NCBI RefSeq assembly: GCF_026914265.1
Contig: NC_069125.1
Coordinates: forward strand, 5,352,117-5,416,116
Length of the DNA stretch: 64,000 bases
Origin: Mya arenaria
Taxonomy: Eukaryota > Mollusca > Bivalvia > Myida > Myidae
Direction of reading: 5' to 3'
Shown: positions 35,477-47,619 of the stretch, piece by piece
How positions within the stretch are numbered: the first letter of the stretch is position 1
How the letters are laid out: each line of letters opens with the position of its first letter
Position numbers and translations under genes: made by a program
Notes under the pieces: model-generated
Databases searched by the model: none
What the model was told of the DNA's origin: nothing
Seen by the model: the letters and a program-made list of their open reading frames with translations, nothing else

Positions 35477-37602
35477 TTTCACAGATTAATACGAGCTAAA
35501 AGCAATTATTGTGATGTTAGTTATAAATATGCTTATTGTTGTAGTAATAGTAGTAGTAGTTCGCAAATGTGCTTATAAAAACACGTAGTTATTAATTTAT
35601 TGTTGTTATATAGTTGTTGTTATTTATGTTATTTATGTTTTCAAATGTGCTTCATTCATTCATTTAAAGATGAAGTAATATCTATTCATGATTGTTAATG
35701 TACTTTTAAACTTATTATGAAATATATTTTTGAAATGAATAAATATTGCATTAACTCATATAAAAAGTCTCCGTTTTCAATAATAAGCATATTATAAAAT
35801 ATGCTAAGTATATATTACACTTACCGATTCAGATATATTTTACAGGTACTCTTGTTTGGTTATGCCAAACGTATGAATAACCCGTTGAATCAAGTATTGA
35901 CTTGATGTAACTGGTCCAGGCTGAATTATTACTATGTAAAATGCCTTTATATATCAAAAAACTTATTTTCGAGTCATGGGATGAAACGAGTTTACTCCAG
36001 TAACTAATCATTCTGGTTTTAACTATGGTGTTAAGGGGGTATCTACCCAGTTCCGAGTAGAGCATGTACCGTGGAGTACTTTTTCTAGTATATGTATATC
36101 AACCAATGTACATGTATAAATAACCATAAATAAATGTCTGGCATAAACAAATAACAAAACAATTTTCGGATTATTTATTAAATTTTTAATATTTTCAAAA
36201 TTCGAAAGTAAAAAAGGGCCATGATTGAGGGCGCCTCCACGTGGTATGGCCTGGATGTGTATGGATATTGTGTTTATCATGAAAAAATTAAACAATTATG
36301 CATACACAACAGAACGCCCTCACAATATAACTTCAACTTTCTTATTTTTGGATCAATTTGAATAAAATTTGAAATGTAAACCCATTATGTAGCCTTTTCA
36401 ATTATTTGTTCAACAAAAAAAATAATTTGTTAAAAATAAATGAGTTATGAGTGGATTTCACGTCTCAAAAAGTGGATTTCACTTGTCAAAATGTGGATTT
36501 CACTTCGATTTCCGATCTTTTTTCAAAATAGGTCTACAACTTTCTTATTTTTGGATCAATTTGGATAAAATTTGAAATATAAACCCATTATGAAGCCCTT
36601 TCAATTATTTGTTCTACAGAAAAATTAATTTGTTAAAAATGAATGAGTTATGAGTTGATTTCACGTCTCAAAAAGTGGATTTCACTTCGATTTCCGACCT
36701 TTTTTTCAAAATAGGTCTACAACTTTCTTATTTTGGGATCAATTTGGATAAAATTTGAAATATAAACCCATTATGAAGACCTTTCAATTATTTGTTTAAC
36801 AAAAAAAAAAATTGTTAAAAGTAAATGAGTTATGAGTGGATTTCACGTCTGAAAAAGTGGATTTCACTTGTCAAAATGTGGATTTCACTTCGATTTCCGA
36901 AAAATTGCTCTAACTTCTTCATTTCTTGATATATTTCAATAAAATTTGAAATGTAAACCCTTCATTAGGCACTTTCCAAAATGTATACAAAAAATAAAAA
37001 TTACTAATTAATAAAACTGAGTTAAGAGTGGATTTCACTTCTCGAAAACTGGATTTCACCTCGATTTCCGATCTATTTTCGAAAAATTGCTCTTACTTCT
37101 TCATTTTTTGACCAATTTCAATAAAATTTGAAATATAAACCCCCTTTATGATGCACTTTCTAATAAATATACAAAAACAGAAAATTATTTATTAAAATTA
37201 ATGAGTTATGAGTGGATTTCACTTATCGGAATCTGGATTTCACCTCGATTTCCGATCTATTTTTGGAAAAAATTAAAAAATTGCTCTAACTTCTTTATCT
37301 TTTGACCAATTTCAATAAAATTTGAAATATAAACCCTTCATGAGGCACTTTCTAATATGTTTACGAAAAAAAAAAAATATTAATTAAAATTACTGAGTTC
37401 TGAGTGGATTTCACGTTTTGAGTGGATTTCACGTGAAATCCACTGGATTCCTGTATCACCCCGCACCGTAAACAAGGAATCGAGGTTTTGACATTTTCCA
37501 GAACTCCAATATTTTAACCGTTTTAGCTGAATAATGACTTGAAATTATATCATACCTCAGCATAATAGTTTCAGACAAACGTAGATTATTATATCTTTCA
37601 AA

Positions 37603-40600
37603 ATGAGTGCCACAGCTGGAGCAGAAGGGGGCGGGGCAAGCAGTGACGCTAATGAATCTGAAAATTCTGCGTATGAGTGCAATATCTGCCTTGATACAGC
37701 CAGAGATGCAGTTGTCAGCATGTGCGGACATTTATTTTGGTATGAATACAACATATGTATAGCCATATTGTTATGTCATTGATCATATAATGCCCCTTGA
37801 TCACAGATTTTGAGAATACTCCTTTTTAAGTTCTCACACTCACAGTAGGTTTAATATTGACAGGGGCACATTAATTATAAGGGTGGTTCACTAATTCATT
37901 TGTTATTTTTTCATCAATAAACAATGGCACTTGGTTTTTATAACCCATTTTGTTACTTTGAACTCCTGATAAGAGACCAGGGCCACAGGAACTTGTCACA
38001 GTAACTTTTTCTATGTATCCAGTACATTTGACTCACATTCCATGTCTCTGAGTGATTTTTCGCTTAAGAGACCAACACAATAAATATATTGTCTTATGTG
38101 GGGAATTGATTTTGGCCATCAGCAGCTGAACAGTCAACCGAAGAATTACAATCGCATGTTACTTTAACTTTAAAACATTACATTTTTCATGAAGTTAGCT
38201 TACCACAAAAATGCAGTTGTATTTGCCCATGCATTTCAGAAAGTGATTTTTGCTCTTGTTGACAATGTTTGATATTTGATCACATGTATGACATTACAGG
38301 TCATAATTCAGAATCGTGTCAAAATGTAGGCTGTTTTATGATGCAATAAACAGAGGCAATATATCAATGATTCAATGTTTATCATTAACAAGTGAAGACA
38401 ATATTTGATTGGTGTTTACACACATGTCTACAATCTCAAAGCTGGTAAGAAACTTATGCAACTTACAATGTACATAAAGACAAAATATAATAACCTCTGT
38501 AAAGGATTTCTGCTAGGGAAAATTTTTTACCCTCGGAGGAAATCTTGAACATGGGCTTTATCCCTCGGAGCGAGCGAGGAAAGTCGATGAGTGTACTGTA
38601 TAATATAAACCGTGGGTGAACAAGGCCCATTTTATGGTAATAAGGCGATATTAAATGGTGTTTTTCAAGTGAGTTGGTTTCTTTTTAGAATTCTTTTCAA
38701 CATCATCATTGACACTGGAAACAGTAAGCCTGTTTAGCTGCAGAAAAAATAAATTATTATTTAATTTGATTTAAAATTGATTTTCAGTTGGCCGTGCCTT
38801 CACACATGGTTAGAAACAAGACCTAATCGGAAGACATGTCCAGTATGCAAGGCCGGAATCTCCAAAGAGCAGGTTGTGCCTATATATGGACGTGGGAGCG
38901 ATGACAGAAAAGATCCAAGGTAAAGGCTTTCCAAATCATTTTTAGCTCGACTATTTGAAGAATATGGAGAGCTATACTACTCACCCAAGCGTCGGCGTCA
39001 CACCTTGGTTAAGGTTTTTCGTGCAAGCACACATAGGTTAATATCTCAGCAACTACTTGAGGTATTGCATTGAGACTTCATACAGTGGTACTCAACCATC
39101 CAACCTACTTAATTAACCAAGTTAAATAACTCTAGTTTGCATTAAATGCAAATAATAGGCCTTAATTATTCGACTTAGAAATTCTGGTTAAGGTTTTGCG
39201 TGCAAGCACACATAGGTTAATATCTCAGCAACTACTTGAGGTATTGCATTGAGAATTGATACAATGGTACTCATACATCCAACCTACTTAATTAACCAAG
39301 TTAGATAACTATACTTTGCATTTAATGCAAATAATAGGCCTTTATTATTTAACTTAGAAATTCTGGTTAAAGGTTTGCGTGCAAGCACATATAGGTTGAT
39401 ATCTCAGCAACTATTTGAGGTATTGCATTGAGACTTGATACAATGGTACTCAACCATCTAATCTACTTAATTAACCAAGTTAGATAACTCTTGTTTGCAT
39501 TTAATGCAAATAATTGCCCTTTATTAATCAACTTAGAAATTCTGGTTAAGGTTTTGTGTGCAAGCACACATTATTTTAATATCCAAGCAACTACTTGAGG
39601 TATTGCATTGAGACTCGATACAATGGTACTCAACCATCAAACCTACTTAATTAACCAAGTTTGATAACTCTAGTTTGCATTTAATGCAAATAATTGCCCC
39701 TTATTATTCGACTTAGAAATTCTGGTTAAGGTTTTGCGTGTAAGCACTTTTAAGACAATTACTCAGCGAATACATCATGTATTGCATAAATCTTTACACA
39801 CAGGCTCCCAACCATTTAACCTTCTTCTTTAATCAAGTAAGATAAGTCTATCTTTCATATTATATAATTTTTGCCCGTTTCTTATGCAACTTAGTAATTC
39901 TGGTTAAGGTCTTGCATGTTTGCACACATAGGATAATATCTCAGCGACTACTTGATGTATTGCATTGAGACTTTATACAATGGTATTCAACCATCCAACG
40001 TAATTGAATAACCAAGATAGCTAACTGTATTTTGCAAATAATGGCCCTTTATTATTGGACTTAAAAATTCTGGTTGAAATTTTCCATGTAACCACATTTA
40101 TGTTAATATCTCAGCACATCATGTATTGCATTTAATCTAATCTAACAGTGATCCATGCATGTTTCGCCAAAACTTTTCAATCCTTACACTGAAAAGCGGC
40201 GGAATAGTCGAGCGCGCTGTCTCTGTGACAGCTCTTGTTATGTTCACCATCAACTTTTGGTATGAAAACCTATTAAGCTATCCTGAAAAAACAAACGAGC
40301 CCCTGAAAAATAACCCAACAAAATGTGTAATATTCTATGTAGAAAATAGACACCAGAGCCTCCTTAGTCCATTCTGGACCATATTTTGCAAAGTGAGTTC
40401 AAATAAAACATGTATTTTAGTCTGTTTATCAAGGGAATGACACAGAATGCATCATTTGAGATCAAATGCCAATAATACTAGTATAAAAATGAAGTTACAC
40501 GTATGTTGTTTACACTTGTGTTATTTAGTCAGAATCAAAGTAATTTAAAAATATTCGGCAAGATTGTTGATCATAAAATGTGTTGTTTTTTATTGAGAAG

Positions 40601-43388
40601 CCCAAAACCTATCCGTCCACAGACGCTAAACATAGAAACATTTTGGTGTGAACTAAACTGTGATCATGTAACTTGCAGAACTATAAGACGTTGAATTCAT
40701 TGTTACTTATATATCATTCAATTGCTTTTCATGTAATCATATGTTCACTGGTTTTATGTCAATATGAAATGGATTTTTGTATATATATAGTAATAAGCTA
40801 GCAGTCATAATTCATATATTATTTATTTCAATAAAAAACTTGCAGTTTACATTAACATAGATGTTGTGTTTGGATTGTACCGAGTTTATTTCAAACTTGT
40901 TTGTTTTTTACCATTAGCTACTAGTTTATTCTATTATTTTCAGGGAAAAAGAAATGCCTCCCAGACCGCAAGGACAGAGATCTGAACCTGAAGCACAAGG
41001 GGTGTGTTGAAAATACTTACCAAAATATTAAATGATCCAATGTCATTAATTTCACATACCGGTATCTAAAAAGTATCCAGTGAATGGTTATTTGAAATAG
41101 GCATTAAATCTTGATGAAAAAGCTGGTATAGGAAAGTTAAATTCTACATGTTAGAGTAACTACAGTACTGTTTGAATTTTTTTTTAGCAAAGCATAATAG
41201 TCAATTTCATACAGTTTGTTTTTTAGTACAAGATTGACATAAGGCTTTTATTAAATAAGCCGGTTGAATGAAACCAATGTAAACTGTTCATTTATGATAG
41301 AACCCCACCTCTTAATTGTAAGTTCCAAGTTGATACATAGAGGAATACCCCGGTACATTCAATTGCTGGCTGTAGCACTCAGCTTTCTTTGTCAGATGTA
41401 TTATTGTATAAAGTCAACTGACAGACTATACTGATGTCATGTTTGATTTAGAATTCACTTTGTGTATGTTGGCAGAGCATAAGCTATGATCATTCAGTGC
41501 TCCTAAACCTTCAAAAGCTAAGGTCATTTGCCAACAGTAGTAAAACTGTGCTTAATGTACTCTAAGTTTTCACCCCCAGATATAGTTTTTTGTGTGGTGT
41601 AGTTTTACTTCAGTATCATGCAAAACATACGTTTTACATCATCATTGAAATATTTTTTATAAGATGTCAATAAAGATTTTAAAAATGACTGCCATATAGA
41701 TATACTCTAAAGATGATATTGGTATATGTTACAATGAGATAAAAAATGTTTTGTTTTTTGTTTTGTTTTAAAAGAAAAAAAAAAAATTGTTAAAAAATCT
41801 CCCTCAAACAAATTTAATTGTTTGAACCAAAAAAAGGTAGAAATAAAAAGTCAAATAGGAAAAGAATTGAATAAAGTAAGAAATGTGAGAAAAGGCAGTT
41901 TTTTTAAGACATTTTCATACAAAAGTTCAACAATTAATCTCCTACAGGGACAAAGAGCAATTTAGAGTGTGTGATGGAATGGTGATGTTCCATGTCCTGT
42001 TTTGGTAGAACCATTCTTCCCATTAAATGCTTAAGACTGTCAATTATTAATTTGTTTTGATGAAAAAAAAATGATTATAAATACAAACAAGCTTTAATGT
42101 TTAGCTTATGAAACCTAATTTTGCTTTAACTTCACACTATTCTTTATATTTTCTATCCAATTAATAATGTTCAAGTTCTTCACAGCCTGCTACAATGTGC
42201 CTTTTCTCTCTTAACACCCTATCATTCTTTTGCAGTACCCTGTCCTTTTAAATAAACAACAACAGCCAAAACCTTAGACCTGCATATTTTTGACATGTTT
42301 GATTATGTGAATTAGATGTCTCGGTTTCATATGTACGAATGTAACAGACTAATTTTTGTGAATCTGTCAGTGTTGGAGCCCATGACTTCATGCTCTGCAG
42401 GCGGACACACTTTCTTGGCTCTATAAAAGCTAGCTCTATAGCGAGGCAGTATTTAGTGCCTCTATATATATATCTTAGGCCTAAAAAAAAAATTGTTTGG
42501 TTAGGGTTACATCCTTTTCAAAAATAGGTAGGGTAGGTAGGCTTTTTTATTTTATTTTTTTTATTAGGCTTTATATAAGAATGTCATTTTCATCATTGGA
42601 GAATGGTGTTAAAGTTATCTTCTATATAAGCAATTAAGGTTTTAAACTACATATTGAAAAGCAAAAAAAAAAGATTTTTTTTTTTTTTTTTCATTTTTTT
42701 TTTTCAAACTGACTATAAAAACGTTAGGTTCGGCGCCTATTCCGTAGGTAGGGTCGGGTAACCCGAACCAAATGTATTTTTTTTTAGGCCTTATACCAGG
42801 TGACACACATACATCTATACTTGTTTTTCAGGGTTTTCCTGGCTTTGGTTTTGGTGATGGAGGGTTTCACATGTCATTTGGTATTGGAGCCTTTCCTTTC
42901 GGGATATTTGCATCCACGTTTAACTTTAATGACGGGAGACCGGGTCCTCGTAAGTGTTCTTTACAACCTTAAACCTGCGGGTACATATTTGATATTGTTA
43001 TCCTATTTAAAAGAGTGGACTTATTATATAGAAGTTTCCTGAATACATTCTTAAATGAAAGTAGATACAAAAAAATAACATTTTTCAGAAAAATGTATGT
43101 ACCGGTATCTTATTCTGGTGACAAGACATGCCAGTTTCTTTAAATAAGAAAAGCATGCTAAACAATACACATTATGTATCAATTTGAAATATTTTTTTTG
43201 AAAATTTTTAATATATTATAAATTTATAATGTCAACTAACTAATCCAAATTAATGATCATCCATTACAAAGAATTTTGTTATCTTCTCAGCTCCACCGGG
43301 ATCGCCTAACTACGCTGAAGAACAGGTGTTGTCGAAAGTCTTTCTCTGGATAGCTGTTATTTTCATTATCTGGTTGTTGCTTGCGTGA
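37603..43388 (+). CDS. RNF185: RING E3 ubiquitin ligase RNF185/RNF5-like
   Basis: This is an ER-membrane E3 ligase of the RNF5/RNF185 family, which acts in ER-associated degradation. Five coding exons on the plus strand have consistent phases and GT/AG borders: 37603-37739, 38788-38919, 40944-41001, 42832-42949, 43291-43388, giving 180 aa (human RNF185 has 192). The start MSATAGAEG follows an A-rich Kozak context; upstream codons are not open to another Met. The RING lies at residues 26-66 (C26, C29, C41, H43, C46, C49, C63, C66) with [18 protein letters not shown]. The middle [13 protein letters not shown] and [12 protein letters not shown] match human, as does the hydrophobic [22 protein letters not shown]-terminal helix [17 protein letters not shown] anchors it. 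Intron 2 holds a rolling-circle-like element and intron 3 a MITE. AATAAA hexamers occur near 43854 and 44004. Confidence 0.96.
38939..40237 (+). mobile_element. Helentron-type non-autonomous element, family B termini (copy 3)
   Basis: This copy lies in RNF185 intron 2, 20 bp after exon 2. It starts TTTTTAGCTCGACTATTTGA and ends AGTCGAGC, then a perfect GCTGTC/GACAGC hairpin, TCTTG and TT. The core is about 6.5 units of about 179 bp ('ttctggttaaggttttgcg' to 'ttattattcgacttagaaa'), unrelated in sequence to the core at 4430-5580. The same terminal boxes therefore carry a different core. Confidence 0.8.
42475..42793. mobile_element. MITE in RNF185 intron 3, close to exon 4
   Basis: The ends read TAGGCCTAAAAAAAAAATTG and, inverted, TAAGGCCTAAAAAAAAATAC. 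Inner blocks GGTTAGGGTTAC and GGTTCGGGTTAC also pair. Its right border lies about 38 bp before the exon 4 acceptor. Confidence 0.65.
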
Positions 43389-45597
43389 CACACAGAGAGG
43401 ACTTTTGAAGGAAAAAAAACAGTCATTACCTTAATTCCTTGTGCTCATTCCATTATCTTGCATGGAGATCGAGTGGTCGAATCATTCATGCAAGATGACA
43501 GAGGAATGTTGGGACTTAATCACCGCAAACATTTATCACTCAAGTGTTTATAAGATTTTTTTATTGAAAAGAATTCATGAGTATATTACCAAGACCATTT
43601 CATATCATGTGTGAAGTTTTGTTTGAATATCTTGCAAGTGCTAACAAGATTTTTTTTATTGAAATAAATCATGAGTAAAATACCAGTGTATACGAGCCCT
43701 TTTCATATCATGTGTAATGTTAGCATTTTGCATTGTTTTTAAAGCATTGAAAGGTTTTGTTTATGACTTTTTGTCAATGCCAGTGTTTTGTTTATGTTTA
43801 TTTGGAAAAAAACTCTATTTGCCTTACAAAGTAACGTGATCCACCAATGTGAATAAAATGATGGTTTTTGAAAGCATTTCATATACATGGTTGAATTCTT
43901 TAGTAAAGATGTAAAATTCATATTAAGGTAAAAGATGGTTTATGGTTTATGAAAGGGAGAGTGTAGATGGTGAAATAACATTTCAACAACTTTTATGATT
44001 AAGAATAAAGATTGATTTTTATCTGAATTTATCGAAATATTCTGTAGTTTTCTGTATAAAATCAGTTGTCGTTTGAAGTGTGTTTTTATAAGCTTTAAGT
44101 CGACCAAACGAAGAAATTCTCAGTACATCTGCTCTTCATTTATATCTTTGTGCAAAATAGTCTGTTTAAGATGTCAAATACATAAAAGCCAAAAAAATTT
44201 AATGCAGATAAATGTACATTCTCGTTCACCAGAGTGATGATGCTATGTTTACGATTTTTCATTATCAAACCTCTTATGAATGAGAATGATAAATTTATAG
44301 ACTGCAGTGTTTAAAAATCCTCTACCTAAAATTGGGACAACATTACACAATACCAAAAGACAACTTTTTTTCACATTAGTGGTAGCAAAATTCAAACTCC
44401 CTTCCTTTATACATTTTAAGCATGGCAGTCACAGTAAGCAACATCATATTTAGCCCCTTTTCTAGCAAGTTACCAAAGAAATGTTACAATATTTTTTGTT
44501 TAAAAAATCTTGCTTTCAACGTTTTAGTGTCACCATTTTTTACAATTTGAAAGGCACAGACCCCATTTAAACAAGGGGGAAAAACACACTGCATGCTAAG
44601 GTTTGAACTGAAGATCTGGTTTATGTTCTCTATATTTTGGTAATGAAAATAACTGTGACATCTTTTACGGTACCTTTTAATCCTGGGTAACATTATGTTA
44701 CTGAGTATAACCGTTTATGTACATACCAATGCTTGTATTATAACATCTTTCACTAAAGCTGCTTAAAAACTGCATGATCATTACTTCAAGAGTATTTTTG
44801 TTTTATGTTATGTATATATAAATTTGGAATATCAATTGGATATACAAAATAAGATATGGTGAAGATTATTTATTTTAGGTTGTATCAGAATATGCTGTAG
44901 TTTTGGAGTTTTTGAGTAACTAGGGCATTGTGCATGATAAATGAATCCCAAATGTTTATTCACATGAACTTCATTTTTAACACTGCATGTTGTAAACAGT
45001 TGATTTAATTTGACTATTGATGTTTAATTTTAAATGTATGAATTTATTTTTTTCATCATTATTATAAATGTATCTCTCATGATGAGCTAGTCTTTTTTAC
45101 AAAGAAACAAGAATGCTGTTAAGTGATTGCCAACAATAATCTGGTGCTGGTTGTTTTAAGTTGAAAAAAAGGGACACAACTCAATGATTATTAAAGCCAG
45201 ACTTATGGGCCTTGTTATACATGTATTTTGACTTGCAACATGTGTACCAAGTTTTGTTTGAATATTTTGAACGGTGTTGCAATGTTAGCTATTTCTTTGA
45301 ACCATTTTGGTCGTAATTTGGTACATGTGTTCACAGTGATGAGGTAAATACTGGTGGTAAGTCCGTTCACCCTAGCTAAAATAGTTGTTGCTGAATGCCC
45401 GTCAGGATTTGTTAAAAAAACACCGACTTAGTTGGCAACAATGGACGATGCTCTTGTTTTGTATTACCAGTATGTAATGGTTACCACATCTGCTTTTCGG
45501 GGTATTGCAAGTATTCACTTTCATTATGTATAATTTCTTAAACGAGGGTTGGGTGAAGCAATTGTTTCCAGTTTTTTTACCATATTGTCAAGCTTAC
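43389..45597. other. RNF185 3' UTR and intergenic DNA
   Basis: The first several hundred bases are probably 3' UTR. The rest is AT-rich with no open frame resembling a protein family and no repeat with clear borders. Confidence 0.4.
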
Positions 45598-45851
45598 CAG
45601 GCCCCAATTTCTCGATACTTCTTAAGCTTAACAGGCTTAAGTCGCTTATTTCAATTAGTCAAAATACATACTAATAATGGATTTTGATAAATGAAAAATG
45701 GTTTCTTCCAATAAGGGTACAGATTTGTCTTATATAATTTCTAAAAACTCTTAAAGATGTAAATATAACGCATATTCTAGAACAACAAAAATAGTGAGTT
45801 TAGCTTAATCCTGTTATAAAGGACTTAAAAGTTTCAAGAAATTGGGCCAGG
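45598..45851. mobile_element. MITE with 28-bp inverted ends
   Basis: The ends read CCAGGCCCCAATTTCTCGATACT and, inverted, CCTGGCCCAATTTCTTGAAACT. The total is about 254 bp, non-coding. No target duplication is evident. Confidence 0.65.
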
Positions 45852-46672
45852 TGATAATTAGTGTGCATATACATGTGTATATTGAAATATCAGTGTACTT
45901 TATCCACATGGTATTTATTGCATGTTAAAAGATTTGCCATCTGGTTATAGTTCTCATAAAATTAATTATAAATATTTAAAAAGAAAATGCTTTAATATGG
46001 TACAAATTAAATTTACGTAATACTTAGTTAAGATTATACGTCCATACATCGCATTAGTCAGACGGATGTTTATATAAGTATGTATCCCGAACAGAGGTAA
46101 TAAAATTGGATATTCATTGTTATTTATACATGTACTTGCCTTGTTCTTATTTTTGTTGAATAAAAGATAAACAGCATTATTTGTTGTTAGTTATTTTAAT
46201 AAATACAGAACTTTAAACACTTTAGAATTCAAAGGCCCATTACCAGCTGTTTTCAGAGATAAAATTTGTTTGCTGATTTCTGTGGATCTAATGTCTGAAG
46301 TTATAAAAATATAATAAAAAAAATGAACTGATGAAAAAAAAAATGAACAGATGAAAAGAAAATGAACTGATTGCTTTAGGTTGTTACATTATTTGTTGTA
46401 AGTATTCACAATCCAGTTTGCTTCAAATTTTAAGCCAGGGGCCCTCAAAGGATTGCTTCCGCGGCAGAGTGCTTCACCCCCCTCCCATTGAACTCTATAG
46501 GGGGCCCACAGCCCCTACCCCCCGCCCCCCAAAAAAACACACACAAAAACAACAACAACAACAACAAACAAATAAAACATCGCCGGAATGGATTTAGCCC
46601 GTCAGAATCCAGGCCAATCACATCTGTTTTGATGTAATACGTGTTCTGATTGTTTTGTATGACACATCAGTG

Positions 46673-47032
46673 TTAAAGCTGCACTCTCACAGATTGAACG
46701 TTTTGACAACTTTTTTTACTTTTTTTTTGTCTTGGAACGAGCCAGTTTTTGCGAAACTCCATGGGAACAAGTTATATAAGACTGCTGACAATTAATTAGA
46801 TCGCAGAGTTTTATATTTAAGTTCAAAAATTGATGTGCATTTTTCTTAAACCCTTAGTAATGGTTTAAGCCATAAAACATTAATTTTCGAACGGAAATAT
46901 GAAAATCTACTATCTGAATTTTTGTCAGCAATAATATATCATTGGTTTGCAGATATTTACGCAAAAAATGCTCTTTCCAAGAAAAGAAAAAAAAGTTGTA
47001 AAAATGGTATATCTGTGAGAGTGCAGCTTTTA
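46673..47032. mobile_element. TTAA-type MITE (copy 2)
   Basis: This is a second copy of the element at 5814-6179: TTAAAGCTGCACTCTCACAG at the left and the same block inverted at the right, with TTAA on the left and TTTA on the right. Overall identity to copy 1 is high by eye. Confidence 0.75.
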
Positions 47033-47554
47033 GATGTGGTGTACAAATAATCTTTTCGCCAGCGAATTGATTGCTGTTTGCCACATAATAGTTGTCTGCT
47101 AATAGTATCGTTATATAACCGTAATCTCCCTTATAGCCATTCTCCTTTAAAACAATACGTCTTCTATGTCTCAGAAAGTGTTTGAAATGCATGTTTACTT
47201 TGTTTTGTATATAATATGTGTAATTACTTGTTTGTTAAGGTGTTATAATTCTGATCACATGGTTGTAATAATTTAGATATCCTGGCAAACAGTGTTTAAC
47301 ACTAACTGTTTATGCTTTAGAATCTGTAAAACTACCCACATACAAATGTTGTTTGTTTTCATTTTTTGGTGTGTGTTTTAATACTTGTAATTTAAAACCT
47401 ACCCTACCTGTTTTGGACAAGCTGTAACCCTAAAAACACATTTTTGCACAACGCATTACAATTAAACAAATAAAAACCATTGTTGCGCGCTCATTTAAGT
47501 AATAAACAAAAAAATCAAAAACTGGTCACATGATATGATATGATATATAACCGG

Positions 47555-47557
<3 letters not shown>

Positions 47558-47586
<29 letters not shown>
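47558..47586. repeat. (TA)n microsatellite
   Basis: An almost perfect run of TA dinucleotides precedes the CpG-rich satellite region. Confidence 0.95.
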
Positions 47587-47619
47587 TTCAATATATATAT
47601 TGAGATGAATAACATAGAT

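Larger units (their letters stand above)
32582..37467. mobile_element. Foldback / MULE-like element with 1.64-kb inverted arms
   Basis: Arms at about 32583-34217 and 35832-37467 are inverted near-identical copies starting GGTGCGGGGTGATACAGG. Direct repeats GTAAACAAG(G) flank the whole unit (32572-32580/1 and 37468-37476/7), a 9-10 bp target duplication as made by Mutator-like and foldback elements. The outer part of each arm is a tandem array of six diverged units of about 190 bp carrying GTGAAATCCAC, and a 24-bp perfect palindrome lies at 32606-32629. The loop (34218-35831) holds the rest of a LINE 3' region and an esterase-like fragment. No transposase was recognised. Confidence 0.88.

Noticed and set aside
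32582-37467. Assembly-artefact explanation of the large palindrome
   Set aside because: The 9-10 bp direct repeats exactly at both outer borders, and the unique loop, argue for a real insertion. Long reads would still be needed to settle it.
40159-40440. 93-codon plus-strand frame
   Set aside because: It starts inside the rolling-circle-like element and runs into RNF185 intron 2, with no splice or family support.
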